A DNA stretch of 64,000 nt. Origin: Niallia circulans (GTDB taxonomy: Bacteria; Bacillota; Bacilli; Bacillales; Cytobacillaceae). Below, in pieces: positions 38,785-48,392 of the stretch. Where the stretch lies: the NCBI RefSeq assembly GCF_003726095.1, contig NZ_CP026031.1:2356001-2420000 (forward strand). The letters are read 5' to 3'. The translations under genes were made by a program, and so were the position numbers. Positions within the stretch are counted from its first letter, which is position 1; each line of letters opens with the position of its first letter. Under the pieces are notes generated by a model, which saw nothing but the letters and a program-made list of their open reading frames with translations, did no database searches and was not told the DNA's origin.

Positions 38785-39768
38785 TTATTTATTTGCTTGT
38801 ATCCATGTGTCCAATTCACTTAAAACTTTTTCCATTGCACGCATATTAGAGAAGCTAGGCACTTTTGCAAGTAAAACTTGCTTTGGTGCTACTATATTAT
38901 TCCCCTTTTTCTGTAGAATCAATATACTTTTTGCGGACTGTTTACTTTTGAAAAGCGTCTCTGGCAATTGCATTATTGCTTGTATGTGTACTTCTTCTTT
39001 TATATAGTCATGAAGTTTAGCCGCTTGCTCTGATTCAAATAAATTATTGGGAATAACAAAGAAAGCATAGCCACCAGGCTTAACATAATTTAAACTTTGT
39101 TCGATGAACAAATGATGTGCATATGTATGCCCATCTTCTGCTTTCACTTTAAATTCATTCGCACGAATATCGTTTGGATAATACCCTACTGGTAAATCAC
39201 TTACGACAACGTCTACTGGATCGATAAACAAATGTTCTAAACTATCTTGGTTGAAAAATTCAATCGGTTGTTCCTGAAGATTAGCATTTACTAACGCTAA
39301 CTGTAAAAGCAAGTCATCAATATCAACACCGTAGGCAGCGATGTTCTTACCGATTTGATGATTCATCACAGTGGTTAATAAATTCCCTGTCCCAACTGCC
39401 AAATCTAATAACCGAAGTTCTTCTTTCGTATAAAACTTTTGTACTAAATAACCAAACAGGATTCCAATTGAATCTGGTGTCATTTGATGATTAGGCTGTG
39501 TATTTTCTTTCATCCCTTTTAAAATGACTAATTGAAACGCTTTACGAATTTCCTCTTTTGAGTATTTAGCCAAGTGAATCGATTCATATGATTTTTTTAA
39601 TCTTTTTTTACTTAATTCACTCAATTCTTCCTGTAAAATCGCTTCTTGAAAAATATTCTCTCCTGTTAAAGCTAAAGATTCTAAATACGTATATTCTAGT
39701 TCCTCTTGTATAATCAAAGCTGTTTCATTAAAAACTGTAAATAATTCTTCTACTGGAGAAATGTTCAT
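38785..39768 (-). CDS. ytxK: YtxK, class I SAM-dependent methyltransferase family protein
   Basis: The 327-residue protein has a helical N-terminal third and an N6-adenine-methylase-like Rossmann domain: LLDLAVGTGNLLT for SAM binding, DIDDLLLQLA, and SDLPVGYYP in place of the NPPY catalytic motif. The substrate is unknown. The ytxK-ackA neighbourhood is conserved in Bacillus, but its role in acetate metabolism is not shown. Confidence 0.93.
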   Translation of the reverse strand: MNISPVEELFTVFNETALIIQEELEYTYLESLALTGENIFQEAILQEELSELSKKRLKKSYESIHLAKYSKEEIRKAFQLVILKGMKENTQPNHQMTPDSIGILFGYLVQKFYTKEELRLLDLAVGTGNLLTTVMNHQIGKNIAAYGVDIDDLLLQLALVNANLQEQPIEFFNQDSLEHLFIDPVDVVVSDLPVGYYPNDIRANEFKVKAEDGHTYAHHLFIEQSLNYVKPGGYAFFVIPNNLFESEQAAKLHDYIKEEVHIQAIMQLPETLFKSKQSAKSILILQKKGNNIVAPKQVLLAKVPSFSNMRAMEKVLSELDTWIQANK

Positions 39769-39810
39769 TTTATCACCTAATTATTATAGATTTCTTAAAA
39801 AATAAGCCAA

Positions 39811-39846
39811 ATAAAAAGAGTCTGTCCCTTTTAAAAGGCCAAACTC
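39811..39846 (-). terminator. Terminator after tpx
   Basis: On the minus strand GAGTTTGGCCTTTT pairs with AAAAGGGACAGACTC with one mismatch and two wobbles, followed by TTTTTATTT. Confidence 0.75.
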
Positions 39847-39909
39847 TAGCTTATCATACGGTTAAGAAATTAACCAGATAATCGATTGTTTTATCTGCCA
39901 TTCAGCAAA

Positions 39910-40410
39910 TTAATTAGCTTCTTTTACTGCTTTGATTGCTGCCTCATAATTTGGATGGTTGCTTCCTTCACTAACATATTCAACATATGTTACTGTATCA
40001 CTAGCATCTACTACGAAAACCGCACGTGCTAATAATCGCAATTCTTTCATCACTACACCATATGCTTCCCCGAAAGACAAATCTCTATGGTCTGATACGG
40101 TAATAACATTATCCAACCCACTTGCTGCACACCATCTTCTTTGCGCAAAAGGTAAATCGACACTCACTGTTATTACTTCCACATTCTCAAGCTTGGAAGC
40201 TTCCTCATTAAATTTTCTTGTTTGTGCATCACAGACACCTGTATCAACAGAAGGAACTACACTAAAAAGACGAATCTTTCCTTTTGAGCTAGCTAAAGAT
40301 ACTTCTGACATATCATTCGCTAATACTGTAAAATCGGGAGCTTTGTCTCCAACTTTGATTTCGTTCCCAATCAGTGTGACTGGATTATGTTTAAAAGTTA
40401 CATTTGCCAT
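39910..40410 (-). CDS. tpx: Thiol peroxidase (atypical 2-Cys peroxiredoxin)
   Basis: Tpx reduces hydroperoxides using thioredoxin. The 166 residues carry the peroxidatic Cys60 in TGVCDAQT and the resolving Cys94 in RRWCAA, at exactly the positions expected for Tpx. I start at MANVTFK (ATG 40410) behind GGAGGAGAG. It lies between ytfJ and ytxK, as in B. subtilis, with its own terminator. Confidence 0.97.
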   Translation of the reverse strand: MANVTFKHNPVTLIGNEIKVGDKAPDFTVLANDMSEVSLASSKGKIRLFSVVPSVDTGVCDAQTRKFNEEASKLENVEVITVSVDLPFAQRRWCAASGLDNVITVSDHRDLSFGEAYGVVMKELRLLARAVFVVDASDTVTYVEYVSEGSNHPNYEAAIKAVKEAN

Positions 40411-40513
40411 TGGTCTCTCCTCCATATTCTTATGTAATTACTTTCATCATATCGATAGTTGCTACTATTTGCAAAAAATACGAACTGTTTAAAGAACATT
40501 TACAGGCAAAGTG

Positions 40514-40545
40514 AAACGAGCTCACCGATTCTTGTGAACTCGTTT
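40514..40545. terminator. Hairpin after ytfJ
   Basis: AAACGAGCTCAC and GTGAACTCGTTT form a stem with one mismatch; the following T-tract is weak on the minus strand (TCACTTT). Confidence 0.6.
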
Positions 40546-40577
40546 TGCTAACAATTAAATTTGCGGCTTGCTGAATA

Positions 40578-41030
40578 TTAAAATTCAATATCTTCTTTTT
40601 GTTGCTGTGATTGTCCTTCACTACTGTTGGAATCAGAAGACGAATCTTTCTTAGCAAACATTTGCTGAATTTTATCAACAGCTTGTGGAGCAATATCCAA
40701 GATTTTTTCATAAAGATGAGTACTTTCATCTAAGTGGACCATTTTTACTCCTTGAGCATTTACAATCAGAAATGCAATTGGTGTAATACTAACTCCACCA
40801 CCGCTACCTCCACCAAAAGGATGCTTTGTTAAAGAATCATTTAATGAATGGTTCTCTAACGTAAATTCACTGCCTCCAGCCGCAAATCCAAATCCAACTT
40901 TAGACACAGTTAAAATCACACTGCCATCTGGTGTTTCCACAGGATCGCCAATAATCGTATTAACATCAATCATTTCTTTTAAATTTTCCATTGCAGTTGT
41001 CATTAAGCCTTGAATCGGATGATCTGACAT
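40578..41030 (-). CDS. ytfJ: YtfJ/GerW-family sporulation protein
   Basis: The 150-residue protein has the GerW-family core: MSDHPIQGLMTTAMENLKEM at the start, VSKVGFGFAAGG, and a GGGSGGGVSITP glycine loop. The C-terminus is Ser/Gln-rich and probably disordered. B. subtilis YtfJ is a forespore protein needed for normal germination. ATG 41030 is behind GGAGGAATAGGA. It lies directly after ytfI, which is broken here. Confidence 0.93.
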   Translation of the reverse strand: MSDHPIQGLMTTAMENLKEMIDVNTIIGDPVETPDGSVILTVSKVGFGFAAGGSEFTLENHSLNDSLTKHPFGGGSGGGVSITPIAFLIVNAQGVKMVHLDESTHLYEKILDIAPQAVDKIQQMFAKKDSSSDSNSSEGQSQQQKEDIEF

Positions 41031-41049
41031 TTTCCTATTCCTCCATTGT

Positions 41050-41735
41050 CTATTGTTTACTTTGGATAGACGTTTCCTTTGTTTTAAAATTAGGGAAACC
41101 ATCTTTCCAATATTTCACCAGTTTAATTCCTGCCATCATAGCATGCCCTAACCGAAATTGAATCATACAAGAAAATAATGTTTCAGAGGCAACTCCCTGA
41201 AATTGAGGATAGATGTTTATTTTCGGCATATCATGCAGCTTCATATAATTACTAATCATTCCGATGATACTGCCTTTTACTGACCAAATAGCACCTGAAA
41301 TCATCCCTGTATGTGCGGCATCTCCTAAACCTACAATAGAGCTCCATTCTATATTCTTTATTGTTAGTTTTGCTAAAAATAACCTTACTATGCGGTGAAA
41401 ATGAACAACATGATTTAATAGCTCTTGGGAATTGGACAAAAAATTTAATAAATCTGAGCCGGAAAATTGTTTTGTATCCTCTATTTTCTCTTTTTTGCCT
41501 GTTATTTCTGTTTCTTCTTCTATTACCAATGTCGGAGAGTCCTCATCTATTTTAATTAGAGGTATTGTCTTCTTATAGCGAATAATTCCAAATAACGCAC
41601 GAACTTCTATTTTTAAATCATCGTTATCTTTCTTATGGTAATAGCGGATATGTATCGTTAATTTTAAAAAAATGAAAATAGTAGAAGTAATAAAAAAGCA
41701 CCAATTATAATAGCTAGAATGAAAAGAACTTTCAT
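41050..41735 (-). pseudogene. ytfI: ytfI (DUF2953), frameshifted in a T7 tract
   Basis: The downstream frame encodes the DUF2953 body (SSIVGLGDAAHTGMISG, a conserved Gly-rich region, and IYPQFQG). Upstream, an ATG at 41735 opens a membrane segment (MKVLFILAIIIGAFLL) that hits a stop after TTTTTTT at 41666-41672. One more T makes the two frames read on as SFFLKLTIHIRYYHKK, giving about 228 residues with the expected N-terminal anchor. So the gene is either inactivated, phase variable, or mis-sequenced in a homopolymer. In B. subtilis ytfI precedes ytfJ. Confidence 0.8.
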
Positions 41736-41841
41736 TTTGGTAACACTTCCCTTCAGCTTATTATTATTGGATAAAACAGCCAAAATTAAACATGCTAAGT
41801 CAGGTGGAATTACCAGAATCCGTATCTCACCCAATCAATAC

Positions 41842-41894
41842 AAAAAACCTGAACAATTATACGAAAAATAAACATTTCCATATAATTGTTCAGG
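41842..41894 (-). terminator. Terminator after yteJ
   Basis: CCTGAACAATTATA and TATAATTGTTCAGG are perfect 14-base arms; on the minus strand the stem is followed by TTTTTTG. Confidence 0.88.
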
Positions 41895-41936
41895 TCTATA
41901 TTAGTTAGAATACTGCAATCCTAATCTCATTTTCTG

Positions 41937-42500
41937 TTAACGATCATGTACTACTGCCGTATCAGCAAATAAATCATGAATTCCTTGTTTCTTTGGTAAG
42001 AAGGCAACTAAAGCATATAAAATGAAAAAGCTGCTGGAGATAAATCGGCCTATCCACTCACGGAAAAGAATAGTATCCCATGTTAGTTTTTCTTTGTTTA
42101 TCGGGACTACTTTTAACCCAAAAATCATTTTCCCTAATGTTTGTTTCAAAAATTTTGTCATTAGCACAAAATATAAATAAAACGTAATAGCAGTACAAAT
42201 GTTTACCGTAGAGAAAATACCTGATTCATATAACGGGACATCTGCTATTCGTAAAATAGGATAGATTAGAATACGATTAACACTTGAAACAATAATTAAA
42301 TCTGCCAAATATGCCCAAAAGCGCATCCAAAATCCTGCATATACATAAGAAACTTCCCCCAATGGCAACTTCTTTTCTTTTGGTACAATTGGTGTCTGCT
42401 CATTCCTATCTACTATTTCATTGTACGAAAAAGTAGTTTCTGACACCGTTTCTTCCTTTAAAGAATTTTCAGTTTCCAACTTTTCATGTTCATTACTCAA
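41937..42500 (-). CDS. yteJ: YteJ, RDD-family membrane protein
   Basis: The 187-residue protein has a hydrophilic Glu/Thr-rich N-terminus of about 50 residues and an RDD domain with three or four membrane spans: GFWMRFWAYLADLIIV at the first span and KQTLGKMIFGLKVV later. The start is TTG at 42500 behind AGGAGGGG. It lies 12 bases after sppA. In B. subtilis YteJ influences sensitivity to antimicrobial peptides through the SppA protease, so the gene pair is functional as well as positional. Confidence 0.92.
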   Translation of the reverse strand: MSNEHEKLETENSLKEETVSETTFSYNEIVDRNEQTPIVPKEKKLPLGEVSYVYAGFWMRFWAYLADLIIVSSVNRILIYPILRIADVPLYESGIFSTVNICTAITFYLYFVLMTKFLKQTLGKMIFGLKVVPINKEKLTWDTILFREWIGRFISSSFFILYALVAFLPKKQGIHDLFADTAVVHDR

Positions 42501-42512
42501 TTAGTTCCCCTC

Positions 42513-43526
42513 CTATTCTGCATATAAATACATTAAACGAGGTGAGTTAGCATTTGTGACGATTTTTAATATATTTGCTAATTCTTTATCCTCACTTGTT
42601 ATTAATTTTTTCGCAGTCATGCCAAACAAGGAACCAAAGCCAGTATTGTCCGTATACTTAACAACCGCAGCATCATTTAATTTATAGTCTGCTTTCATCT
42701 TTTCTACAACATCATCAAAATAACCAAAATCATCAATCAAATTTAATTCCTTCGCTTGTCTTCCATCATAGATACGACCATCTGCGATTTTCTTTACTTC
42801 TGCCTCTTTCATACCTCGTCCGTCTGCAATGACTTTAACAAAGCCCGCATAAGAATTATCAATTAATCGTTGTAAAATTTCTCTTTCTTCCTCTGTCATT
42901 TCTCTAGTAGAACTCATGATATCCTTGTATTTACCACTTTTAATTGTAACAAACTCGACTCCGTACTTTTCAGCAAGACCTTCAAAATTATATCCACTCA
43001 TAATAACACCAAGCGATCCCGTTAATGTTTCAGGACTTGCAAAAATTTTATCAGCAGGAGCTGAAATATAATAACCACCAGAAGCTGCCATTGATCCCAT
43101 TGATACGTAGACAGGTATTTTAGCTTCCTTTTGAATTTCCACTATTTTATCGTGAATCTGCGCACTTTCCACTACTCCTCCACCTGGAGAGTTCACTTTC
43201 AAAATAACTCCTTTTACACTTGGATCTTCTTTTATGTAATCCAGCTTTTCCATAAAGGAAGTATGGTTATAACCAGCTGCTGAAAAAAGAGAATCAGCAT
43301 CCCCAGTATCCTGTATCGTTCCAGACACTTCTAGAACCGCTATTTTCTTAGCAATATTACCATCCTCTATGTATTCTTCTACATAAGGCGCTTTACCTTC
43401 GCCTAGAAATTGCCCAAATAACTCTTCCACATCGGTTGTAAATGCTATTGATACCAAACTAGTAATAATGGAGAAGGCAAAAATAACACCTGCTATTCCT
43501 AAAGCCGCCCAACGTTTTCCATTCAT
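42513..43526 (-). CDS. sppA: Signal peptide peptidase SppA
   Basis: SppA is a membrane-anchored serine protease that clears cleaved signal peptides and contributes to lantibiotic resistance. The 337 residues have an N-terminal membrane anchor (about 7-30), catalytic Ser149 in MAASGGYY and general-base Lys201 in SGKYKDIM, each two residues beyond the B. subtilis positions. The start at 43526 lies ten bases behind GGGGG. yteJ follows. Confidence 0.95.
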   Translation of the reverse strand: MNGKRWAALGIAGVIFAFSIITSLVSIAFTTDVEELFGQFLGEGKAPYVEEYIEDGNIAKKIAVLEVSGTIQDTGDADSLFSAAGYNHTSFMEKLDYIKEDPSVKGVILKVNSPGGGVVESAQIHDKIVEIQKEAKIPVYVSMGSMAASGGYYISAPADKIFASPETLTGSLGVIMSGYNFEGLAEKYGVEFVTIKSGKYKDIMSSTREMTEEEREILQRLIDNSYAGFVKVIADGRGMKEAEVKKIADGRIYDGRQAKELNLIDDFGYFDDVVEKMKADYKLNDAAVVKYTDNTGFGSLFGMTAKKLITSEDKELANILKIVTNANSPRLMYLYAE

Positions 43527-43622
43527 TCACTCAAAACCCCCTAATATTTGTTCTATTTTCTATACGTCCTACCAACAAAAATGTTTCAGAAAAACCAACT
43601 TCAATATTTATTATTTTACTTC

Positions 43623-44546
43623 TCATGCTATTCCTTTAGCTTCTTTCTTTTTTGCTGAAGAAAATAGCTTTGTTCGTGAAAGAGAATAAATTGTTAATGC
43701 AGACCAAATAAATATAAATGCTAATAAGTGTGCCGTTGTAAAAGGCTCATGATAGACAAATACACCAAGAATTAATGTCAATGTAGGTGTTAAGTATTGT
43801 ATGAATCCTAGCATGGATAAAGGAATTCGTTGCGCTCCCTTAGCGAAAAATAATAACGGAACAGCTGTTAACACGCCTGATATAATTAACAAAAAGTCTA
43901 AACTGGTTGAAATGGCCAAAAAGGCATGATCCCCTTTAGCAAATAAATAACCGATATAAAGGAGTGCAAATGGGGTAATAAACATGGTTTCCAATGTTAA
44001 TCCTACATCGGAATCAACTTTGATTAATTTTTTGGCCAAGCCATATAAACCAAATGTCATTGCTAAAGATATTGCTATCCAAGGAAAGGCTCCATGGGCG
44101 AATGTAATAATACAAACTCCAATTGCAGCTAATAAAACGGAAACATACTGGATCTTCGATAATTTTTCTTTCATCACAAAAATGCCTAATAATACACTTA
44201 CTAATGGATTTATATAATACCCAAGACTCGTTTCGATTATTTTGTTGGCATTTACCGCCCAAATATAGATAAACCAGTTACAACTAACTAGCACAGAGGC
44301 TATAAATAGCATAATCCCCTGTTTTTTTTGATACTTAAAAGATCGTAGTGTTTGAAAAAACAGTGTCCATTTCCGTGTAATAGTTAGTAAAATACACATA
44401 AAAATAAACGACCAAACTATTCTGTTTGCAAGTATTTCATCTGCTCCTACTCCTTGCAGATGTTTCCAATATATCGGAAACAGCCCCCATATTAAATAGG
44501 AAATTCCCGCAAAGATGGCCCCTATCCGTACATTATTTTTCTCCAT
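43623..44546 (-). CDS. rarD: RarD-type EamA-family transporter
   Basis: The 307-residue protein has ten predicted membrane spans in two EamA-like halves and the RarD-specific start GISYLIWGLFPIYWK plus ANRIVWS. RarD proteins are named from chloramphenicol sensitivity phenotypes; the substrate is not known. The ribosome binding site before ATG 44546 is weak. It lies between sppA and the amidohydrolase gene. Confidence 0.92.
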   Translation of the reverse strand: MEKNNVRIGAIFAGISYLIWGLFPIYWKHLQGVGADEILANRIVWSFIFMCILLTITRKWTLFFQTLRSFKYQKKQGIMLFIASVLVSCNWFIYIWAVNANKIIETSLGYYINPLVSVLLGIFVMKEKLSKIQYVSVLLAAIGVCIITFAHGAFPWIAISLAMTFGLYGLAKKLIKVDSDVGLTLETMFITPFALLYIGYLFAKGDHAFLAISTSLDFLLIISGVLTAVPLLFFAKGAQRIPLSMLGFIQYLTPTLTLILGVFVYHEPFTTAHLLAFIFIWSALTIYSLSRTKLFSSAKKKEAKGIA

Positions 44547-44654
44547 TTTTCATCGCTTCTTTCTACAATCGAAATATTCCATATTATATATATTTTTTTG
44601 GAGGCTGACAATCAATCTTTTTTAGAAATCTTTGGAATGGATTAACTTCCTCTG

Positions 44655-46253
44655 TTAATTACGTTCATACATTATTTCATTTCCAACAATCGTTTTCATT
44701 ACCTTGATTTTCTCTATTTCATGTGGATTTACGTGAAAAATATCCTTATTTAAAATCGTAAAATCCGCTACATACCCTTTCTCAATTTTCCCCCGATCCT
44801 CTTCATGACAAATTGCATAGGCACTGCCTTTTGTATACAGGCAAACTGCTTCATAAATCGTTAAAGCCTCTTTGGGAATATATCCTTTTCCTTGTTTATC
44901 CTCTTGGTTAGATCTTGTCACTGCTGCTTGAATTCCTACTAAAGGATTCACATTTTCAATTGGAGCATCTGAACCTCCTGCACAATGCAACCCTTCTTCT
45001 AATAAAGTTTTCCAAGCATAACAGTATGCTAAATTTTCCTCTCCCAGTCTGTCGATAACCCATGGAAAATCGGAAACTACAAAGCTAGGCTGGATATCTA
45101 GTATTAAAGGTAATCCCTTCAAGCGTTCGATTAAATCCTTGCGCAGCATGGTTGCATGGATAAGACGGTCTCTCCCAAAGCCTTGCAAAGGATACTTTTC
45201 AATGGCATTCAACACCATCTCAAAGGCAGCATCCCCAATGGCATGTACAGCAATCGGGCATTCTTTTTCTCTAGCCATTGCTACTAGGTCATTTAACCTT
45301 TCTTGGGTAAAAATACTTACTCCATTTGTCGAAGGATCATCATGATACGGTCTACTTAAAAAGGCAGTTCTTCCTCCGAAAGCGCCATCTGCAAATATCT
45401 TCATGCTACCAAACTCTACCCATTCGGAACCACCTAAGTATTTCCCACCATCTTCTATCATCTCTTCAAACACTTCATGGTGCACAAGCAGATGGGCTCT
45501 AAATAGATTGCCCTCTTCTTCGATTACTTTTTTAAAGGACTGATATGTTCCTTTATATCCATGATAGTAATTTAAGTCTTCTGTATGAGCTCCAGTAAGG
45601 CCTAATCGATAAGCATCTTTAATTCCCGCTCGCAATGCATTCTCCACATATTCGTCTGTTACTTTTGGTAGAACACTTGTAATTAATTCTTGAGCTTGAT
45701 CTTTAAATACACCGTTAGGATTGCCTAATTCATCCTTCTCCATAACTCCCCCGAATGGAACTGGTGTATCATTTGTAATATTGGCAATCTTTAAAGCATA
45801 TGAATTCACCGCAATCGCATGCTTGCATATCCGATTAAGGAGAACGGGATGATTAGAAACATGCTGATCGATGTCCTTAGCTGTCAGGACTTTCTGTTCA
45901 GGCCACATGTTTTCATTCCAACCATCGCCAATAATCCATTGCCCTTCTTTAATATCCCTTGCATAACTAGCTAACATCTGTAAAGCTTCCTCTTTTGATG
46001 TGCAAGCAGATAAATTTAGTCTTAAAAGCTTTTCTCCGTGGCCAATCAAATGCATATGACTATCGACAAAGCCTGGTAGAAGCACATCGCCTTTTAAGTC
46101 TATTTCTCCCTCTATGGTTCCGCCATGTTTTTCTTGCAAATATTCCTTATCACCATAATCTACTATATACTGTCCATCTGTTAGTATAGCTTCTATGAGA
46201 TCTCCGTCTTCTTTAAGTGTGTATATTTTCCCACCATAAATAAGTTTTTTCAT
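44655..46253 (-). CDS. ytcJ: Amidohydrolase family 3 protein, YtcJ type
   Basis: The 532-residue protein has a small beta domain and a TIM-barrel metal-dependent hydrolase with the HxH motif in FVDSHMHLIGHGEK, a later HAIGDAAFE and the Asp of GGSDAPIENVNP. The family includes N-acylamino-acid and related amide hydrolases; the natural substrate of YtcJ is unknown. The ATG at 46253 follows GGGAGGGG. It is next to the acyl-CoA synthetase gene but separated from it by a terminator. Confidence 0.9.
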   Translation of the reverse strand: MKKLIYGGKIYTLKEDGDLIEAILTDGQYIVDYGDKEYLQEKHGGTIEGEIDLKGDVLLPGFVDSHMHLIGHGEKLLRLNLSACTSKEEALQMLASYARDIKEGQWIIGDGWNENMWPEQKVLTAKDIDQHVSNHPVLLNRICKHAIAVNSYALKIANITNDTPVPFGGVMEKDELGNPNGVFKDQAQELITSVLPKVTDEYVENALRAGIKDAYRLGLTGAHTEDLNYYHGYKGTYQSFKKVIEEEGNLFRAHLLVHHEVFEEMIEDGGKYLGGSEWVEFGSMKIFADGAFGGRTAFLSRPYHDDPSTNGVSIFTQERLNDLVAMAREKECPIAVHAIGDAAFEMVLNAIEKYPLQGFGRDRLIHATMLRKDLIERLKGLPLILDIQPSFVVSDFPWVIDRLGEENLAYCYAWKTLLEEGLHCAGGSDAPIENVNPLVGIQAAVTRSNQEDKQGKGYIPKEALTIYEAVCLYTKGSAYAICHEEDRGKIEKGYVADFTILNKDIFHVNPHEIEKIKVMKTIVGNEIMYERN

Positions 46254-46286
46254 GAAAACCCCTCCCATTTCCACTTTTCTTTTTAC

Positions 46287-46316
46287 AAAAAGGACACTCT
46301 TTAAAGTGCCCTTTTT
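46287..46316 (-). terminator. Terminator after the acyl-CoA synthetase gene
   Basis: CAAAAAGG-CACT and AGTG-CCTTTTTG pair with one mismatch; a T-run ends the stem on the minus strand. Confidence 0.78.
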
Positions 46317-46344
46317 GTCTCCCTATTTCATTTAATATACTATT

Positions 46345-47922
46345 TTAGTACTTACTATTTTTTTCATTCTCTCTTAATTCAACTCGTCTAATTTTACCTG
46401 ACGTCGTTTTTGGTAGCTCATTCATAAATTCTATTTTCCGAGGATATTTATAAGGAGCGGTTAATTTCTTTACATGGGATTGCAGCTCTTTCGTTAATTC
46501 CTCGTTTCCTTCGATTCCATCTCTAAGGACGACAAATGCCTTCACTACATTCCCTCTTATTGGATCTGGACTTGCTACAACCGCACATTCTTTCACCGCT
46601 TTATGTTTAACAAGCGCATCTTCCACTTCAAATGGTCCAATCGTATAGCCAGAACTGATAATAATATCATCTCTTCTACCTTCAAACCAATAATAGCCAT
46701 CTTCATCTTTTCTCGCACGATCTCCTGTAACGTAATAATCCCCGCGAAATTGATTTTGTGTTCTTTCTGGTTCTTTTAAATATTCCTTAAACAACGCTGG
46801 CGTATCTTTGTGAACTGCTATGTCTCCTACTTCACCAACTGAACAAATTTCACCATCTTCATTGATAATTTCCACCAAATTTCCTGGTGTTGGTTTTCCC
46901 ATGGATCCAGGTCTTAATTCGACTCCTTTTGTTATCCCAACTAATAATGTATTTTCTGTTTGTCCATATCCATCACGTACATCTAGGTGGAAATGTTCTT
47001 TAAATACATCAATTACTTCCCTGTTTAAGGGTTCGCCAGCAGAAACAGCACTTCGTAATTGGTTTAATTGATACTTATGAATATCCTCCACTTTCGCCAT
47101 TAGACGATACTCCGTTGGTGTACAACAGAAAACATTAACCTCATATTTCTCCAAAAGCTGTAAATATTTTTCCGGATTAAATCTACCATGATAAACAAGT
47201 CCAATTGCTCCTGAACCTAATACTGATAATAAAGGACTCCATACCCATTTTTGCCATCCAGGTCCTGCTGTTGCCCACACTAAATCTCCTTCTTCAATAC
47301 AGAGCCAATTTGGAGCAGCTGTTCTTAGGTGAGCATATGCCCAGCCATGCGTATGTACAACACCTTTTGGGTTCCCTGTAGTTCCTGAAGTATAGGAAAT
47401 AAAAGCCGTATCTGTTTTCAATGTAGGAGCTAACTGTAGCTCGTCAGAAACATCCTGTGCCCTTGCATCTAAATGCATCCATCCTTCTTTTTCTTCTCCC
47501 AGCACAAACCGTTTAATCATATGTATATCTTCCACTAGTTCTAATTCGCCTATGAAAGGATAATAACTAACAACTGCTTTTACATCTCCATGCTTGATCC
47601 GATATTGCAAATCTTTGGCACGCAGCATTTCGGAACTTGGTAAAATCGTTAATCCTAATTTTAATGCAGCTAAATATACTTGATATGCTTCTATTATTCG
47701 CGGAACAATAACAAGCACGACATCTCCTTTTTGTAAACCCTCATCCTTAAATACATTTCCTATTCTATTTGCTGCTTTCATTAAGGAGGAATATGTAACT
47801 TCTTTTGTTTCGCCTTCTTCGTTCTCCCATTTCAATGCAAGTCTATCTTGATTCTGGGCAAATTTCTCAATCTCCGAAACAAAATTATATTGTTTTGGAG
47901 CTATTAAATCTTCCGTCTTCAT
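46345..47922 (-). CDS. ytcI: Acyl-CoA synthetase, YtcI type
   Basis: This 525-residue AMP-forming ligase activates a carboxylic acid to its acyl-CoA. It shows the P-loop-like SYTSGTTGNPKGVVHTH (A3), GYGQTENT (A5), VTGDRARKDEDGYYWFEGR (A7) and the catalytic Lys of PKTTSGKIRR (A10) near the C-terminus. Sequence features fit the medium-chain acyl-CoA synthetase subgroup, but chain length cannot be read off. The ATG at 47922 follows AGGAGG at eight bases. It lies downstream of sspA, as in B. subtilis. Confidence 0.93.
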   Translation of the reverse strand: MKTEDLIAPKQYNFVSEIEKFAQNQDRLALKWENEEGETKEVTYSSLMKAANRIGNVFKDEGLQKGDVVLVIVPRIIEAYQVYLAALKLGLTILPSSEMLRAKDLQYRIKHGDVKAVVSYYPFIGELELVEDIHMIKRFVLGEEKEGWMHLDARAQDVSDELQLAPTLKTDTAFISYTSGTTGNPKGVVHTHGWAYAHLRTAAPNWLCIEEGDLVWATAGPGWQKWVWSPLLSVLGSGAIGLVYHGRFNPEKYLQLLEKYEVNVFCCTPTEYRLMAKVEDIHKYQLNQLRSAVSAGEPLNREVIDVFKEHFHLDVRDGYGQTENTLLVGITKGVELRPGSMGKPTPGNLVEIINEDGEICSVGEVGDIAVHKDTPALFKEYLKEPERTQNQFRGDYYVTGDRARKDEDGYYWFEGRRDDIIISSGYTIGPFEVEDALVKHKAVKECAVVASPDPIRGNVVKAFVVLRDGIEGNEELTKELQSHVKKLTAPYKYPRKIEFMNELPKTTSGKIRRVELRENEKNSKY

Positions 47923-48069
47923 AATCAATTCCTCCTGATTCTAATTGTAAATACTTAACCCATTATACTACCCCATTTGTATTTTTTAAATTATTTAAAT
48001 TTCAAAGCACTAGGAAATTGATAGTTTTTTAAAGAATTACTCTAATATCTACATGGAAGTTCGATAGAA

Positions 48070-48321
48070 GAGGGTGGGACAAAAGAATTTTACATAAAGA
48101 AAAAGCCAAACTATAATACAATAAAACATCGTAATAGTTCGGGTTTTTCTTTTCGCTGATTTATCTTTTTTATAGCTAAAAAACAAGTTCGTTCCATTGC
48201 GCTCCAGTCACTCGCTTTCCGCGGGGAGAGAAACAAAAATAGATTTTATTTATCATTCGTCTAATTCAACAAATGATTATTCAGCTTTAAGCATATCCTT
48301 TTTAGTTTTGTCTCAGCCCCA
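48070..48321. repeat. MITE-like palindromic repeat
   Basis: Ends GGGTGGGACAAAA (48072-48084) and TTTTGTCTCAGCCC (48306-48319) are imperfect inverted copies about 220 bases apart. Inside, AAGAAAAAGCCAAACTAT and ATAGTTCGGGTTTTTCTT pair at 16 of 18 positions, and a GC-rich patch (48195-48226) with GCTTTCCGCGGGG stands out. No transposase is encoded. GGGACAAAA-type ends recur in Firmicute intergenic repeats. Confidence 0.55.
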
Positions 48322-48349
48322 TTTATTTTTAAACAATACCGCAAAGAAA

Positions 48350-48372
48350 GAGCAAGGCGTTATGCCTTGCTC
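48350..48372 (-). terminator. Terminator after sspA
   Basis: GAGCAAGGC and GCCTTGCTC are perfect nine-base arms with a five-base loop, followed on the minus strand by TTTCTTTG. Confidence 0.85.
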
Positions 48373-48392
48373 CTTGTAGCCATTTTATTCAA

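Larger units (their letters stand above)
47923..48392. other. Gap between ytcI and sspA containing a repeat
   Basis: These 470 bases hold the palindromic repeat at 48070-48321 and the sspA terminator. The part next to ytcI (47923-48069) must carry its promoter, but I see no clear hexamers. Confidence 0.55.

Noticed and set aside
40430..40729. Minus-strand 99-codon ORF between tpx and ytfJ
   Set aside because: It is an out-of-frame shadow crossing the ytfJ 3' end and the terminator.
48197..48379. Plus-strand 60-codon ORF
   Set aside because: It lies inside the palindromic repeat and the sspA terminator and has no binding site.
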